40,098 nucleotides of DNA. Source: DASXRC01 sp036506795. Lineage in GTDB: Bacteria; Actinomycetota; Actinomycetes; Mycobacteriales; Micromonosporaceae. Where the stretch lies: assembly GCA_036506795.1 (NCBI GenBank), contig DASXRC010000059.1:1-40098 (forward strand). The letters run 5' to 3'. The notes beneath the pieces are model-generated. The model made no database searches. It was given only the letters and a program-made list of their open reading frames with translations, and was not told the DNA's origin. Shown here in pieces: positions 31,610 through 40,062 of this stretch (position 1 is the first letter of the stretch; each line of letters starts with the position of its first letter). Position numbers and translations under genes: made by a program.

Positions 31610-32794
31610 CTAGCCGCGGCCCGTCTCCCGCTCGACCACGGGTCGTAGGTCGCGCCGCTCGATGGCGGCGGCCATCAGCTCGGGGAACAGGTCGGGGGTG
31701 CAGGCAAATGCGGGCACACCGAGGCCGGCCAGCGCCGCGGCGTTGTCCTTGTCGTAGTCGGGCGCGCCCTGGTCCGAGAGCGCCAGCAGGACGATGACCT
31801 GCACGCCGGACGCGGTCAGTGCGGACACGCGGCGCAGCATCTCCTCGCGGATCCCACCCTCGTACAGGTCGCTGATCAGCACGAGGATCGTGTCCCGTGG
31901 GCGGGTGACGAGGCCCTGGGCGTACGCGAGGGCCCGGTTGATGTCCGTGCCACCGCCGAGCTGCGTGCCGAAGAGGACGTCGACCGGGTCCGCCAGCCGG
32001 TCGGTCAGGTCGGCCGCGGCGGTGTCGAAGACCACCAGAGACGTACGCAGGGTGCGCAGCGACGCCAGCACCGCCGAGAAGACGCTGGCGTACACGACCG
32101 AGGCGGCCATCGAGCCGGACTGGTCGACGAGCAGCACGACGTCGCGCTGCACCGCCAACCCGCGGCGGCCGTAGCCGATGAGGCGCTCGGGCACCACCGT
32201 GCCGAGCTCGGGGCGGTAGTGGCGCAGGTTGGCCAGGATCGTGCGGCCCCAGTCGATGTCCGCGCTCCGCGGCCGGTTGACCCGGGCGGCCCGGTTGACC
32301 GCCCCGGTCAGCGCGGCACGGGTGCGCTGGGCGAGGCGCCGCTCGAGGTCGGCGACTACGGTCGCGATGACGGCTCGGGCCGCCCGCCGGCTGCGTTCGG
32401 GCATAACCCGGTTGAGGCTGAGCAGGGTGCCGACCAGGTGCACGTCGGGCTCGACCGCGTCCAGCAGCTCCGGCTCCAGCAGCAGCCGGGTCAGGTTGAG
32501 CCGCTCGATGGCGTCGGCCTGCATGACCTGGACCACTGTGGACGGAAAGTACCGGCGGATGTCGCCCAGCCACCGCGCCACCCGCGGGGCGGACGCGTTG
32601 AGACCGCCGCCGCGCCCGCCGCCTTCGCCGCGCCCGGCCGCGCCAATGTCCCGGTCGGCGTCGTAGAGCGCGGCCAGCGCGGCGTCCGCCGCCGCGTCCC
32701 CGCCGCTGAGGCGGTAGCCGGTGCCCTCGCCGTCCGGCGCCCCGCCGAGCGCCATGCGCCAGCGGCGGGCCCGCTCCTGGTCTGGTGACGTCAT
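31610..32794 (-). CDS. VWA domain-containing protein (MoxR partner)
   Basis: A 394-aa cytoplasmic protein. A helical N-terminal region (1-215) precedes a von Willebrand A domain. The MIDAS metal site is intact: DQSGS (224-228), the Thr in GGGTDIN (about 283) and Asp in LISDLYEGG (about 309). It therefore should bind Mg2+ and a protein partner. Proteins of this kind act with MoxR-type AAA+ ATPases as assembly or disassembly machines; a MoxR gene lies in the same operon. ATG at 32794 overlaps the DUF5682 stop in ATGA. The longer start at 32806 has no separate support. Confidence 0.9.
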   Translation of the reverse strand: MTSPDQERARRWRMALGGAPDGEGTGYRLSGGDAAADAALAALYDADRDIGAAGRGEGGGRGGGLNASAPRVARWLGDIRRYFPSTVVQVMQADAIERLNLTRLLLEPELLDAVEPDVHLVGTLLSLNRVMPERSRRAARAVIATVVADLERRLAQRTRAALTGAVNRAARVNRPRSADIDWGRTILANLRHYRPELGTVVPERLIGYGRRGLAVQRDVVLLVDQSGSMAASVVYASVFSAVLASLRTLRTSLVVFDTAAADLTDRLADPVDVLFGTQLGGGTDINRALAYAQGLVTRPRDTILVLISDLYEGGIREEMLRRVSALTASGVQVIVLLALSDQGAPDYDKDNAAALAGLGVPAFACTPDLFPELMAAAIERRDLRPVVERETGRG

Positions 32795-35073
32795 GAACGA
32801 GCCCAACCCAGCAGCGCACCGACCGCGGGCAGCACGAGGTCAGCGCGGTCCTCGTCGACGTCGCCGCTGGCCACGTCGCCGGAGCTGCGTGGGCCGCCGA
32901 GGCGGACCGCTCGCTCACCGATCTGCCGGCGCTGCGGCGCCGGGTACTCGCTAAACGTGCGACGCAGCAGCGGCAGCACCTCGACGAACGCATCGTCCCG
33001 GATGCCGGTCAGCCAGCCGTCCACGAGCCGCAGCAGCCGTTCGTCGTGCACCAGCAGGAGGCCGTCCCCGGTGAGGAAGCCCTCGATCCAGCGGGCGGAG
33101 CGGCCGACCGGGGAGCCCACGGTGAGGACGAGCGACATCCGGCGCCCGGCCTCACCGACGTCGAGCAGCCCCGCGTCGAGCAGCAGCCGGTTCACGCGAC
33201 CAGAGAGCAGCCCATGCAGATCGTCCCGCGTGGACAGTCCGATGAGGACATCGTGCCACCGCGCGGTGAGGTCGGCCTGGTCGAGCAGTGCCACGGCACC
33301 GTGCACCGCGTCGATCCGATCGCGCATCCCGGCCGCCGCGGCCTCGTCCAGGCCGGCGACGGCGGCCGGCAGGCTGACGCAAATACGGGTGATCAGACCG
33401 TCCGTGACGTGCCTGAGCGCGGGCAGGTCGGTGCGCCGCACGTCGCCGTACCGCAGCGTGCGGGCCAGCGCCGGGAACGCCTCCATGAGGTGCGCGACGT
33501 CCCGGTCGAGCGCCATCCGGTCGTCGAGCGCGCGCAGGACGGCCGGCAGCCCGTCGGGCAGCTCCGCCAGCAGGCAGCGTTCCACGAGCGCCGTGACGTC
33601 GGCCAGCGACGACGCGGCCGCCGCCCGCTCCGCGACCCGCGCGCTCGCGGCGTCGCGCACCGAGGTCCCGTACGCGCTCGCCTCGACTAGGTCGACGACG
33701 AACTCCGGTTCCCAGCGCAGCCGCCACGACTCCCAGAACGTGCCGCGGCCACGCCGGCCCTCGAGGGCCACCCCCCAGTCAACGCCGAGCAGCCCCAGCC
33801 GGTGCAGCAGGCGGCTGCGCTCCAGGTCGATCTCGCGACGCAGGTCCAGGTCGATGTCCCGGGGCTGCGGATCGGGCGGCAGCCGCAGCCGCCGCTGGGC
33901 CGCGGCGACGTCCCGTTCGATGGGTACGCCGGGCGTGCCGACTGGCACCGCGCCCAATCGCTCGCCCACCACCAGGCGGCGCTGGATCAGCTCCAGCCGT
34001 AGCTGATCACCCTCGCAGAGCACGGCCAGCGCCGCGTCGGTGACCTCCGTGAGGCCGGGCACCGGCCGGCCGCGCATGGTCGCCAGCGCCTCGGCCAGCC
34101 GCGTGGCCTCGATGACGTGGGCGCTGGAGATCGGCAGCCCGTCGCGGCGGAGGACGCCCGCCGCGCGGACCAGCCACCGTGACACCGTCTCCGGCGGGGG
34201 AGTGGTGAACAGGTGGTGGTACCAGCCGGGCGAGCGCACCCCAGCGCCGTACCCCTGCCAGGACGCCAACCTCGCGTGCGTCCACGGCACCCAGGTCATT
34301 GCGACCCTTGCCTTGGGTAGGCCGCGCAGCACACGGGTGTCGGCGGCGAGCGTCGGCAGCGGCGGCGTCAAGGCCGGCACGTGCCAGGCGCCGCACACCA
34401 CCGCGACCCGCTCGTGCCGTCGCATCGCCTCCCGCAGTGCGATGCGCATCGCCGCCTCGCGACGCTCCTCGTCAACCCGCTCGACCTCGGGCGGCGCCGG
34501 TGCGCGCGACCGCACCTCGGCCATCGCCTCGGCGATGGCGCCGAACGGGCCCAACGCCGCGTCGTGATCGACCTCGGCACGATGCTCGACGACGTCCTCC
34601 CACCAGCGCTCCGGGTCGTCGTAGCCGGCCGCCTCCGCGAGCGCGGCGATCGGGTCGGTGCGGACGGCCACGTCGGGGCCCGCGGCGCCGGCGGGGGCGG
34701 GCGGGTCGCCGATCGCCATGCGCACCGACACGGACAGGTCGATGAAGCGCACCGGCACCTCGCGAGCCACCGCCCAGCGCAAGGCCTGCCACTCGGGGGA
34801 GAACTCGGCGAACGGCCAGAACGCGGCGCGCAGCGGACGGTCGGCCGTGGGCGCGCCGGCACCCCGGACGCCGCTCCTGGCACGCGCCGGGTACGCCAGC
34901 AGCGCGACCGGCGCCCGCATGCCCTCCTCGCCGACGAGCGGCACGAGCGGGTTCGCCTCCGGCGGACCCTCGATGAGGATCACCTCTGGTTGGTACGCCG
35001 AGAGCGCGCGCCGCACGGCCCGGGCCGAGCCGGGACCGTGGTGGCGGACGCCCAGCAGCACCGGTGTCGCCAT
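32791..35073 (-). CDS. DUF5682 family protein, N-terminus resembling TraB/TIKI/ChaN fold
   Basis: A 760-aa protein with no signal or membrane segment. I recognise DUF5682 from LLGVRHHGPGSARAVRRAL and QPEVILIEGPPEANPL (about 6-43). Read as a pattern, the first ~260 residues match the TraB/TIKI/ChaN superfamily: a GxxH-like start (GVRHHGPGS), an acidic residue in VILIEGP (Glu35), REAAMRIAL (204-213) and a second VVCGAWHVPAL (His231). Those families are metal-dependent or esterase/protease-like. The rest is helical, with no motif I know. The gene sits between a MoxR ATPase gene (11-bp gap) and a VWA gene (4-bp overlap), so it is probably the unit these act on. ATG at 35073. Confidence 0.82.
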   Translation of the reverse strand: MATPVLLGVRHHGPGSARAVRRALSAYQPEVILIEGPPEANPLVPLVGEEGMRAPVALLAYPARARSGVRGAGAPTADRPLRAAFWPFAEFSPEWQALRWAVAREVPVRFIDLSVSVRMAIGDPPAPAGAAGPDVAVRTDPIAALAEAAGYDDPERWWEDVVEHRAEVDHDAALGPFGAIAEAMAEVRSRAPAPPEVERVDEERREAAMRIALREAMRRHERVAVVCGAWHVPALTPPLPTLAADTRVLRGLPKARVAMTWVPWTHARLASWQGYGAGVRSPGWYHHLFTTPPPETVSRWLVRAAGVLRRDGLPISSAHVIEATRLAEALATMRGRPVPGLTEVTDAALAVLCEGDQLRLELIQRRLVVGERLGAVPVGTPGVPIERDVAAAQRRLRLPPDPQPRDIDLDLRREIDLERSRLLHRLGLLGVDWGVALEGRRGRGTFWESWRLRWEPEFVVDLVEASAYGTSVRDAASARVAERAAAASSLADVTALVERCLLAELPDGLPAVLRALDDRMALDRDVAHLMEAFPALARTLRYGDVRRTDLPALRHVTDGLITRICVSLPAAVAGLDEAAAAGMRDRIDAVHGAVALLDQADLTARWHDVLIGLSTRDDLHGLLSGRVNRLLLDAGLLDVGEAGRRMSLVLTVGSPVGRSARWIEGFLTGDGLLLVHDERLLRLVDGWLTGIRDDAFVEVLPLLRRTFSEYPAPQRRQIGERAVRLGGPRSSGDVASGDVDEDRADLVLPAVGALLGWARS

Positions 35074-35084
35074 GGCCCGCCGCC

Positions 35085-36185
35085 CTACACGTCTCGGGCG
35101 GCTCGATAAAAGTCGCGCCAGCCGTCGCGCTCGCGGACCACGGTCTCGAGGTACTCCCGCCACACGACCCGGTCGGAAACCGGGTCCTTGATGACCGACC
35201 CGACGATGCCGGCGGCGACGTCGACCGGGCGCAGCCGGCCGTCGCCGAAGTGTGCCGCCAGGGCGATGCCCCCGGTCACCACCGAGATCGCCTCGGCGGT
35301 GGAGAGCGTGCCGCTGGGCGACTTGAGCTTGGTGCGCCCGTCCTCGGTGAGCCCGTTGCGCAGCTCGCGGAAGACGGTGACCACCCGGCGGATCTCATCC
35401 ATCGCCGGTGGCAGGTCGGGCAGCTCGAGCGCCCGGCCGATGGCGGCCACCCGGCGCGAGACGATGTCGACCTCCTCGTCGATGCCGGCGGGCACCGGCA
35501 GCACCACCGTGTTGAAGCGCCGGCGCAACGCGGACGAGAGCTCGTTGACGCCGCGGTCGCGGTCGTTCGCGGTGGCGATGACGTTGAACCCCTTCCGCGC
35601 CTGCACCTGCGCGTTCAGTTCGGGAATCGGCAGCGTTCGCTCGGACAGGATCGTGATGAGCGAGTCCTGCACGTCCGAGGGCATGCGGGTCAGCTCCTCC
35701 ACCCGGGCGATGCGGCCGGTGGCCATCGCGCGCAGCACCGGGCTGTCGACCAGCGCCGCCCGGGACGGCCCGTCCGCGAGCAGGCGGGCGTAGTTCCAGC
35801 CGTACCGGATCGCCTCCTCCGGCGTGCCCGCGGTGCCCTGGACCAGCAGTGTCGAGTCGCCGCTGACGGCCGCCGCGAGGTGCTCGGAGACCCAGGTCTT
35901 GGCGGTGCCGGGCACGCCGAGCAGCAGCAGCGCCCGGTCGGTGGCCAACGTCGCGACGGCGACCTCCATGAGCCGGCGCGAGCCGATGTACTTCGGCACG
36001 ATCGGCGTGCCGTCGGCGGCCTCCCCGCCGAGCAGGTAGGTCACCACCGCGGCCGGCGAGAGCTGCCAGCCTGGCGGCCGCACCCGGTCGTCGCCCTTGG
36101 CCAGGGCGGCCAGCTCATGGGCGGACTCGTCCTCGGCGTGGCGGCGCTGCACCGCCACGTCGAGACCGGCCGGGTCGGATGCCAT
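35085..36185 (-). CDS. MoxR-type AAA+ ATPase
   Basis: A 366-aa cytoplasmic ATPase. Walker A is GVPGTAKT (90-97). The Walker B region reads ARVEELTRMPSDVQDSLITILSERTL (about 160-185), where the usual Asp-Glu pair is Glu-Glu (163-164). Sensor 1 is VIATANDRD (Asn207) and the arginine-finger region is LRRRFN (221-225). MoxR proteins work with VWA partners to remodel or insert cofactors into target proteins. ATG at 36185 has AGGTG upstream and lies 2 bp after the DUF5691 stop. Confidence 0.92.
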   Translation of the reverse strand: MASDPAGLDVAVQRRHAEDESAHELAALAKGDDRVRPPGWQLSPAAVVTYLLGGEAADGTPIVPKYIGSRRLMEVAVATLATDRALLLLGVPGTAKTWVSEHLAAAVSGDSTLLVQGTAGTPEEAIRYGWNYARLLADGPSRAALVDSPVLRAMATGRIARVEELTRMPSDVQDSLITILSERTLPIPELNAQVQARKGFNVIATANDRDRGVNELSSALRRRFNTVVLPVPAGIDEEVDIVSRRVAAIGRALELPDLPPAMDEIRRVVTVFRELRNGLTEDGRTKLKSPSGTLSTAEAISVVTGGIALAAHFGDGRLRPVDVAAGIVGSVIKDPVSDRVVWREYLETVVRERDGWRDFYRAARDV

Positions 36186-36187
36186 GT

Positions 36188-37699
36188 TCACCTGAGCTCC
36201 TCGAGCATGTCGTGGCGGAACCGGAGTGTGGCGGCCAACCGCTCGCCGATCGGAAGGGCGGGGTCGTTCGGCCGCCCCGTGCGCAGCCGCTCGAGAAGGG
36301 CGAGCGCGCGATCGGCGACGCCCGCGGGCAGGCGGAGCCCGGCCAGCTCGCAGAGCCCGGCCACCCGCCAGCCGGCGTCGCGCCGGCCGAGGTGCTCCTC
36401 GATGGCCGCGAAGACGGCCTCGGCGACGGCGGGCGGCCAGGGCCTGGGGCACAGGGCGAGCACGTGCTCGACACCGACCGCGGTCGCCTCGGGGAGCCCC
36501 CGACCGAGGACGGCCGTCGCGCGGGCGGCCAGGTCCTCCGCGGGCAGGATGTCGTAGAGCGCCTCGAGGAGCAGCCGGTCCTCTGGGTGCCCGCGGCGCG
36601 CCACGTCGGCGGCCAGCGGGTCGGCCAGCGCGGCTGCCCAGCCGGCGTCGCGCTGGGCGGCGGCCGCCCGGGCCAGGCCGCGGCGGACCGTCACCCGCCA
36701 CTCGTCGCTGATCGACCGGGCCAGCAACTCGCCGGGCGCGGGCCAGTGCCCCAGCGGGGTCCGGGCCAGGATCTCCTCCAGCCACCAGGCCCGTTCACCG
36801 ATGCCGGCCGGCGGTCGCGGCGCGATCCCGTCGCGGGTCATGGACCGGTCGCAGGCGTCGGGTGGGTTGATCCCGATCCAGGCCGGGTCGCCCAGATCGA
36901 CGCACGCACGAGCTCGTTCGGCCATCCGGCGGGCGTACGCGCCGCCGGCCAGCCGGCCGAGCAGATCGGCCGCGACGGCGCGGACCTGCCGGCGCCGGTC
37001 GTCCAGCGCGCGTTCCAGTAGCGCCTCGTCGTCGCCGGACAGGCCGGTGCCCAGCGCGCCGAGTAGTGCGGCGCGATCGTCGGGCGACTCCTCGTCCCAC
37101 CCCGTAGCCAGCAGCTCGCGAGCCCGCGCCGGGTCACGCCGACGCCGCCCGGTCAGGTACGCCACGCGATGCTCGATCCGCCCGAGCTCCCACGCGCTGT
37201 CATCCACGTCGGCCTCCATCGGGGCGGCGGCCGACGCATACGCCCAGTCGGGCCGCTGCTTCGCGAGCCATCCGGCCAGCGGTCCGGCGACCGGGGCCAC
37301 GAGCGGCCGCAACTCGCGGTGCCGGCGGCCCGCCTCGAGCAGCGCCGGAAGCAGCTCGGCCGGCAACCGCCGCCGGGCGGCTCCCGCCGCGGCCAGCCAC
37401 TCGGCGAGCAGCTCCACGCGGCCGGCGGTGTCACGCGCCGGGGTGGTCTCGCGCGGCGGCCGATCCAGGGCCAGCAGGGCGTCGGCGCGGGCGGCCGCCG
37501 CCGGGCCCACCGGCGGCGCGTCGTCGTGCGGGGCGGGCGAAGGCGGCCGCACCCCGTGCACCAGCGCCACCCCGGCGCGCCGCCGCAGCGCCTGGACGGC
37601 GGCGGCGTCGAGCAGCGCGTCGGCGGGCGTGCCGCTGCGGGCCGCGCCGACGAGGGCGGCGGCGAGCATGTCCGGCCAGGCGGTAGGCGGTCGGCTCAT
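36188..37699 (-). CDS. DUF5691 family protein, HEAT-like helical repeat protein
   Basis: A 503-aa soluble protein made almost entirely of short amphipathic helices with Ala/Leu/Arg repeats (for example RAALLGALGTGLSGDDEALLERALDDRRRQVRAVAADLLGRL). This is the look of HEAT/ARM-type alpha solenoids, which act as protein scaffolds. I recognise the family as DUF5691 from its operon partners and the LGHWPAPGELLARS block; no catalytic motif is visible. ATG at 37699 overlaps the SWIM gene's stop in ATGA, so the two are co-translated. Confidence 0.8.
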   Translation of the reverse strand: MSRPPTAWPDMLAAALVGAARSGTPADALLDAAAVQALRRRAGVALVHGVRPPSPAPHDDAPPVGPAAAARADALLALDRPPRETTPARDTAGRVELLAEWLAAAGAARRRLPAELLPALLEAGRRHRELRPLVAPVAGPLAGWLAKQRPDWAYASAAAPMEADVDDSAWELGRIEHRVAYLTGRRRRDPARARELLATGWDEESPDDRAALLGALGTGLSGDDEALLERALDDRRRQVRAVAADLLGRLAGGAYARRMAERARACVDLGDPAWIGINPPDACDRSMTRDGIAPRPPAGIGERAWWLEEILARTPLGHWPAPGELLARSISDEWRVTVRRGLARAAAAQRDAGWAAALADPLAADVARRGHPEDRLLLEALYDILPAEDLAARATAVLGRGLPEATAVGVEHVLALCPRPWPPAVAEAVFAAIEEHLGRRDAGWRVAGLCELAGLRLPAGVADRALALLERLRTGRPNDPALPIGERLAATLRFRHDMLEELR

Positions 37700-39039
37700 A
37701 GCCGCACCAGCCGGTCGCCGGCCCAGGCGCTGAGCGGCCGGAGCCCCGCGGCCGTCCACTCGCCGCACACCGTCACCGGCCGACCCGCGGCGGTGGCGAT
37801 GAGCCGCCAGGGCGTGCCGACGGCCGGATCGAGCGGGACGCCGGTGCCGTCGTCCGCCGCGAGACACCACCGCCGTCCGGCCTCGGCGGGCACGACCGAG
37901 GCGAGCACCATCGGCCAGCGTTCCAACCACGGGTCGGCGGACAGCGCCTGGGCGTACTCCCGCATCGCGGCCGAAACCGGGCGGGCACCGCGGACCTCGG
38001 TCAGCGCGGCGGCCGGCGCGTGCCGGCGGGCGATGAGCACGCGGACATGGTCGGGGTAGAAGCACAGGTCCGCGTCGAGTGCGGTGCCCGGCACGAGGTC
38101 CCGGACGAAGACCTGCCCGGGGCCGGCGAATGAGAGCACGAGCGCCGCCCGCCCGCCCTCGGCGCCGCGCAGCCATACGCGGCGCACCATGAGGTCGCCC
38201 TCCGGCTCATCCCGGACGCCGAGCACCTGCCAGCGGTCGCGCACCGCCGGCCCGGCGAGGACGTCCTCGGCCGCGACGGGGAGGCCGACGCGCAGCCGAA
38301 GCGTCGCCGCCAGCTCGGGCGGCAGGCTGTCGAGCCGGCAGAACCCGCTGGCGAGCAGGCGCAGCAGCCCGAGCTCGACCAGCAGCCGTTCCGGGTCGCC
38401 CGCGTGGTCCGCGAGGTTGCGCACCAGCCGCGCGGCGCCGGGCGCCTGGGCATCGACCAACCGCGCCGCCATCACATCCCAGTGCGGATAGCCGAGCCTC
38501 GACGCGCCCGCGAGCCCGCCCCGCAGCTGGTCGGCGAGCCAGCGGTCGAGCTCGGCCATGCCCGCGGCGACCCGCGCCGCCCGCCGGAGCGCGGTCTTCT
38601 CGCTGGCGGCCCGACCGCTGCTCTCGCCACCGTTTCTGGCCACGTCCTGCCGGTCGGCCGCTCGGGACGCCCGGTCGGCCCGCGACGCCTGCCACTCGCG
38701 GACCCACAGCGGGGCGGGGGCGTCGGGAACCCCGCCCGCCGACCACCGCAGCAGGATGGCCAGCGTATGCTTGCAGGGAAACTTACGGCTGGGGCAGGAG
38801 CAGGTGTACGCCGGCTCGGTGAGGTCGACGCAAACCTGGTACGGCTGGGGGTCGCTGCCCTGGCACAGGCCCCAGACGGTCGGCGGTAGATCGTCGCCCC
38901 CGCTCAGGCCGACCTCGCACCACGCCTTGTCACCCGCGAGGGCCCTGGCGGCCCGCTGCGCGGTGGCGTCCGGCGCCAGGGAGAGCACCTGATCGGCACT
39001 CCACCGGCGCGGGGCGTCCGTTACCGCTGCGGGGGCCAC
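37696..39039 (-). CDS. SWIM zinc-finger protein
   Basis: A 447-aa protein, first gene of the operon. The SWIM finger CxCx(6)CxH is at Cys80, Cys82, Cys89 and His91 (YTCSCPSRKFPCKHTLAILL), placed after an N-terminal ~70-residue region. SWIM domains bind DNA or proteins; here probably a protein-recognition role within the MoxR/VWA module, which is an inference. The rest is a mixed alpha/beta region with no known motif. The start is GTG at 39039. No Shine-Dalgarno is visible, so leaderless or internal initiation is possible. Confidence 0.87.
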   Translation of the reverse strand: MAPAAVTDAPRRWSADQVLSLAPDATAQRAARALAGDKAWCEVGLSGGDDLPPTVWGLCQGSDPQPYQVCVDLTEPAYTCSCPSRKFPCKHTLAILLRWSAGGVPDAPAPLWVREWQASRADRASRAADRQDVARNGGESSGRAASEKTALRRAARVAAGMAELDRWLADQLRGGLAGASRLGYPHWDVMAARLVDAQAPGAARLVRNLADHAGDPERLLVELGLLRLLASGFCRLDSLPPELAATLRLRVGLPVAAEDVLAGPAVRDRWQVLGVRDEPEGDLMVRRVWLRGAEGGRAALVLSFAGPGQVFVRDLVPGTALDADLCFYPDHVRVLIARRHAPAAALTEVRGARPVSAAMREYAQALSADPWLERWPMVLASVVPAEAGRRWCLAADDGTGVPLDPAVGTPWRLIATAAGRPVTVCGEWTAAGLRPLSAWAGDRLVRL

Positions 39040-39045
39040 AATTGG

Positions 39046-39287
39046 TCAGCGTAGCGACGGGGTCCGACGAGTTGCCTCGCCGGACCCGGCGGGTCGAGGC
39101 GCGGCCGCCGGCAGCCACCGGGCCGGGAGCACCGCCAGCACGCCGAAGGCGATCGCCCACCAGAACGCCGCGTCGAAGGCCGCGGCGTGGGCGGCGGTGT
39201 CGACGGCGCCGCCCGGCGGCTCGCGTGCGAGCACGACGGCCAGCACGGCGGCCCCGAACGCACCGCCGACCGTGCGCCGCTCGACTC
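39046..39287 (-). pseudogene. C-terminal remnant of a DHA2-type MFS transporter
   Basis: A short reading frame resembles the last helices of a DHA2 exporter: RRTVGGAFGAAVLAVVLARE, then FDAAFWWAIAFGVLAVLPARWLP and a stop near 39046. There is no start; an in-frame TGA lies just upstream of the match, inside a 14-bp direct repeat (39282-39295), where similarity ends abruptly. It is therefore a truncated fragment. It ends 6 bp before the SWIM gene start. Confidence 0.7.
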
Positions 39288-39295
39288 AACCGCTG
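39282..39295. repeat. 14-bp direct repeat, copy 1 (MFS remnant breakpoint)
   Basis: CGACTCAACCGCTG is repeated exactly at 39771-39784, 489 bp further on. This copy marks the point where the MFS similarity stops. The pair could be the footprint of a recombination, deletion or small insertion. Confidence 0.5.
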
Positions 39296-39484
39296 CCGGA
39301 CGACCGAAGGGTGTCATGCCCGCCGCCGTCCGATGAGCCTGTCGCAACCGGTCGACCCGTGACGAGCGGGACGGCCGTCCGGGCCGAGACGGGCGGACGG
39401 GAGTACGGGCCGACGTTGGACGATTACCGGGATCGGTATGGCGGGGTCGTCACGGTAACCGTCCAGTGTCGCCCCGTGCCCGCT

Positions 39485-39572
39485 CTAGGCAGCCCGGACC
39501 GCGACCACGTCGATCTCGACCTGGATGTCCATCAGGTCGGAGCCGACGGTGGTGCGCACGGGTCCACCGGAC
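39485..39572 (-). pseudogene. C-terminal remnant of a RidA/YjgF-family protein
   Basis: The last ~27 codons before TAG at 39485 read PVRTTVGSDLMDIQVEIDVVAV, the final beta-strands of RidA-type enamine/imine deaminases (typically RTTVxV...VEIDVVAV). Nothing upstream continues the family, so only the tail remains. Confidence 0.62.
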
Positions 39573-39819
39573 CGATCTCCTGCATTCGACTCACCCTCGT
39601 TTCGGTCAGAAGTGATCCGCGCAGTGTCCTGACCTGCGCAGCAGGGCAATTCAGCCCGGCTGACCTGCGGATATCGCTCTCAGTAACTCCCACTGTCTGA
39701 CGGCATTTCCCGGTGGCGTGTGCCCCGGATGTGCCCCGCGATCTTGAAACTAAGGCGGGGCCGGACGCAGCGACTCAACCGCTGGCCGACCCCTTGATCC
39801 GACACAGGAGGTCGGACCC
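39573..39819. other. Intergenic region with no recognisable gene
   Basis: I see no gene-like frame with codon bias or motif. It holds the second 14-bp direct repeat and a lower-GC stretch (about 39600-39750) with a GATCTTGAAACT motif. The promoter for the gene at 39820 must lie here; the AGGAGG ribosome-binding site is at 39806-39811. Confidence 0.5.
39771..39784. repeat. 14-bp direct repeat, copy 2
   Basis: Exact copy of CGACTCAACCGCTG (39282-39295), in the same orientation. The 475 bp between the copies contain the RidA remnant and low-information sequence. Confidence 0.5.
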
Positions 39820-40062
39820 ATGTCCCATCTTCCCCCAGGAGACCCCACCGCCCACGCCAGCGGCCCCGGCGGGCCGTTGCCCACCGACGCCATCGTCCGC
39901 GACGCGCTGGACGCCATGCGCGCCTTCCGGATCCCCAACCGTCACGAGGCGATCAAGATCCTGAACATGTGGGCTCGGCGCGACGAACTGACCGACGCCC
40001 AGGTCCTGCTCGTGCTCTCGAGGTACCCGTCGCGGGGCCGACCGGGCGGTGAGTCCCGGTGA
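39820..40062 (+). CDS. Small protein of unknown function
   Basis: An 80-aa soluble ORF with ATG at 39820 and a perfect AGGAGG site 9-14 bp upstream. The Pro/Gly-rich start (MSHLPPGDPTAHASGPGGPLP) leads into a helical core (DAIVRDALDAMRAFRIPNRHEAIKILNMWARRDELTDAQVLLVLSRY). I do not recognise the family. The stop overlaps the next gene's GTG (GTGA), implying translational coupling. Confidence 0.65.
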   Translation: MSHLPPGDPTAHASGPGGPLPTDAIVRDALDAMRAFRIPNRHEAIKILNMWARRDELTDAQVLLVLSRYPSRGRPGGESR

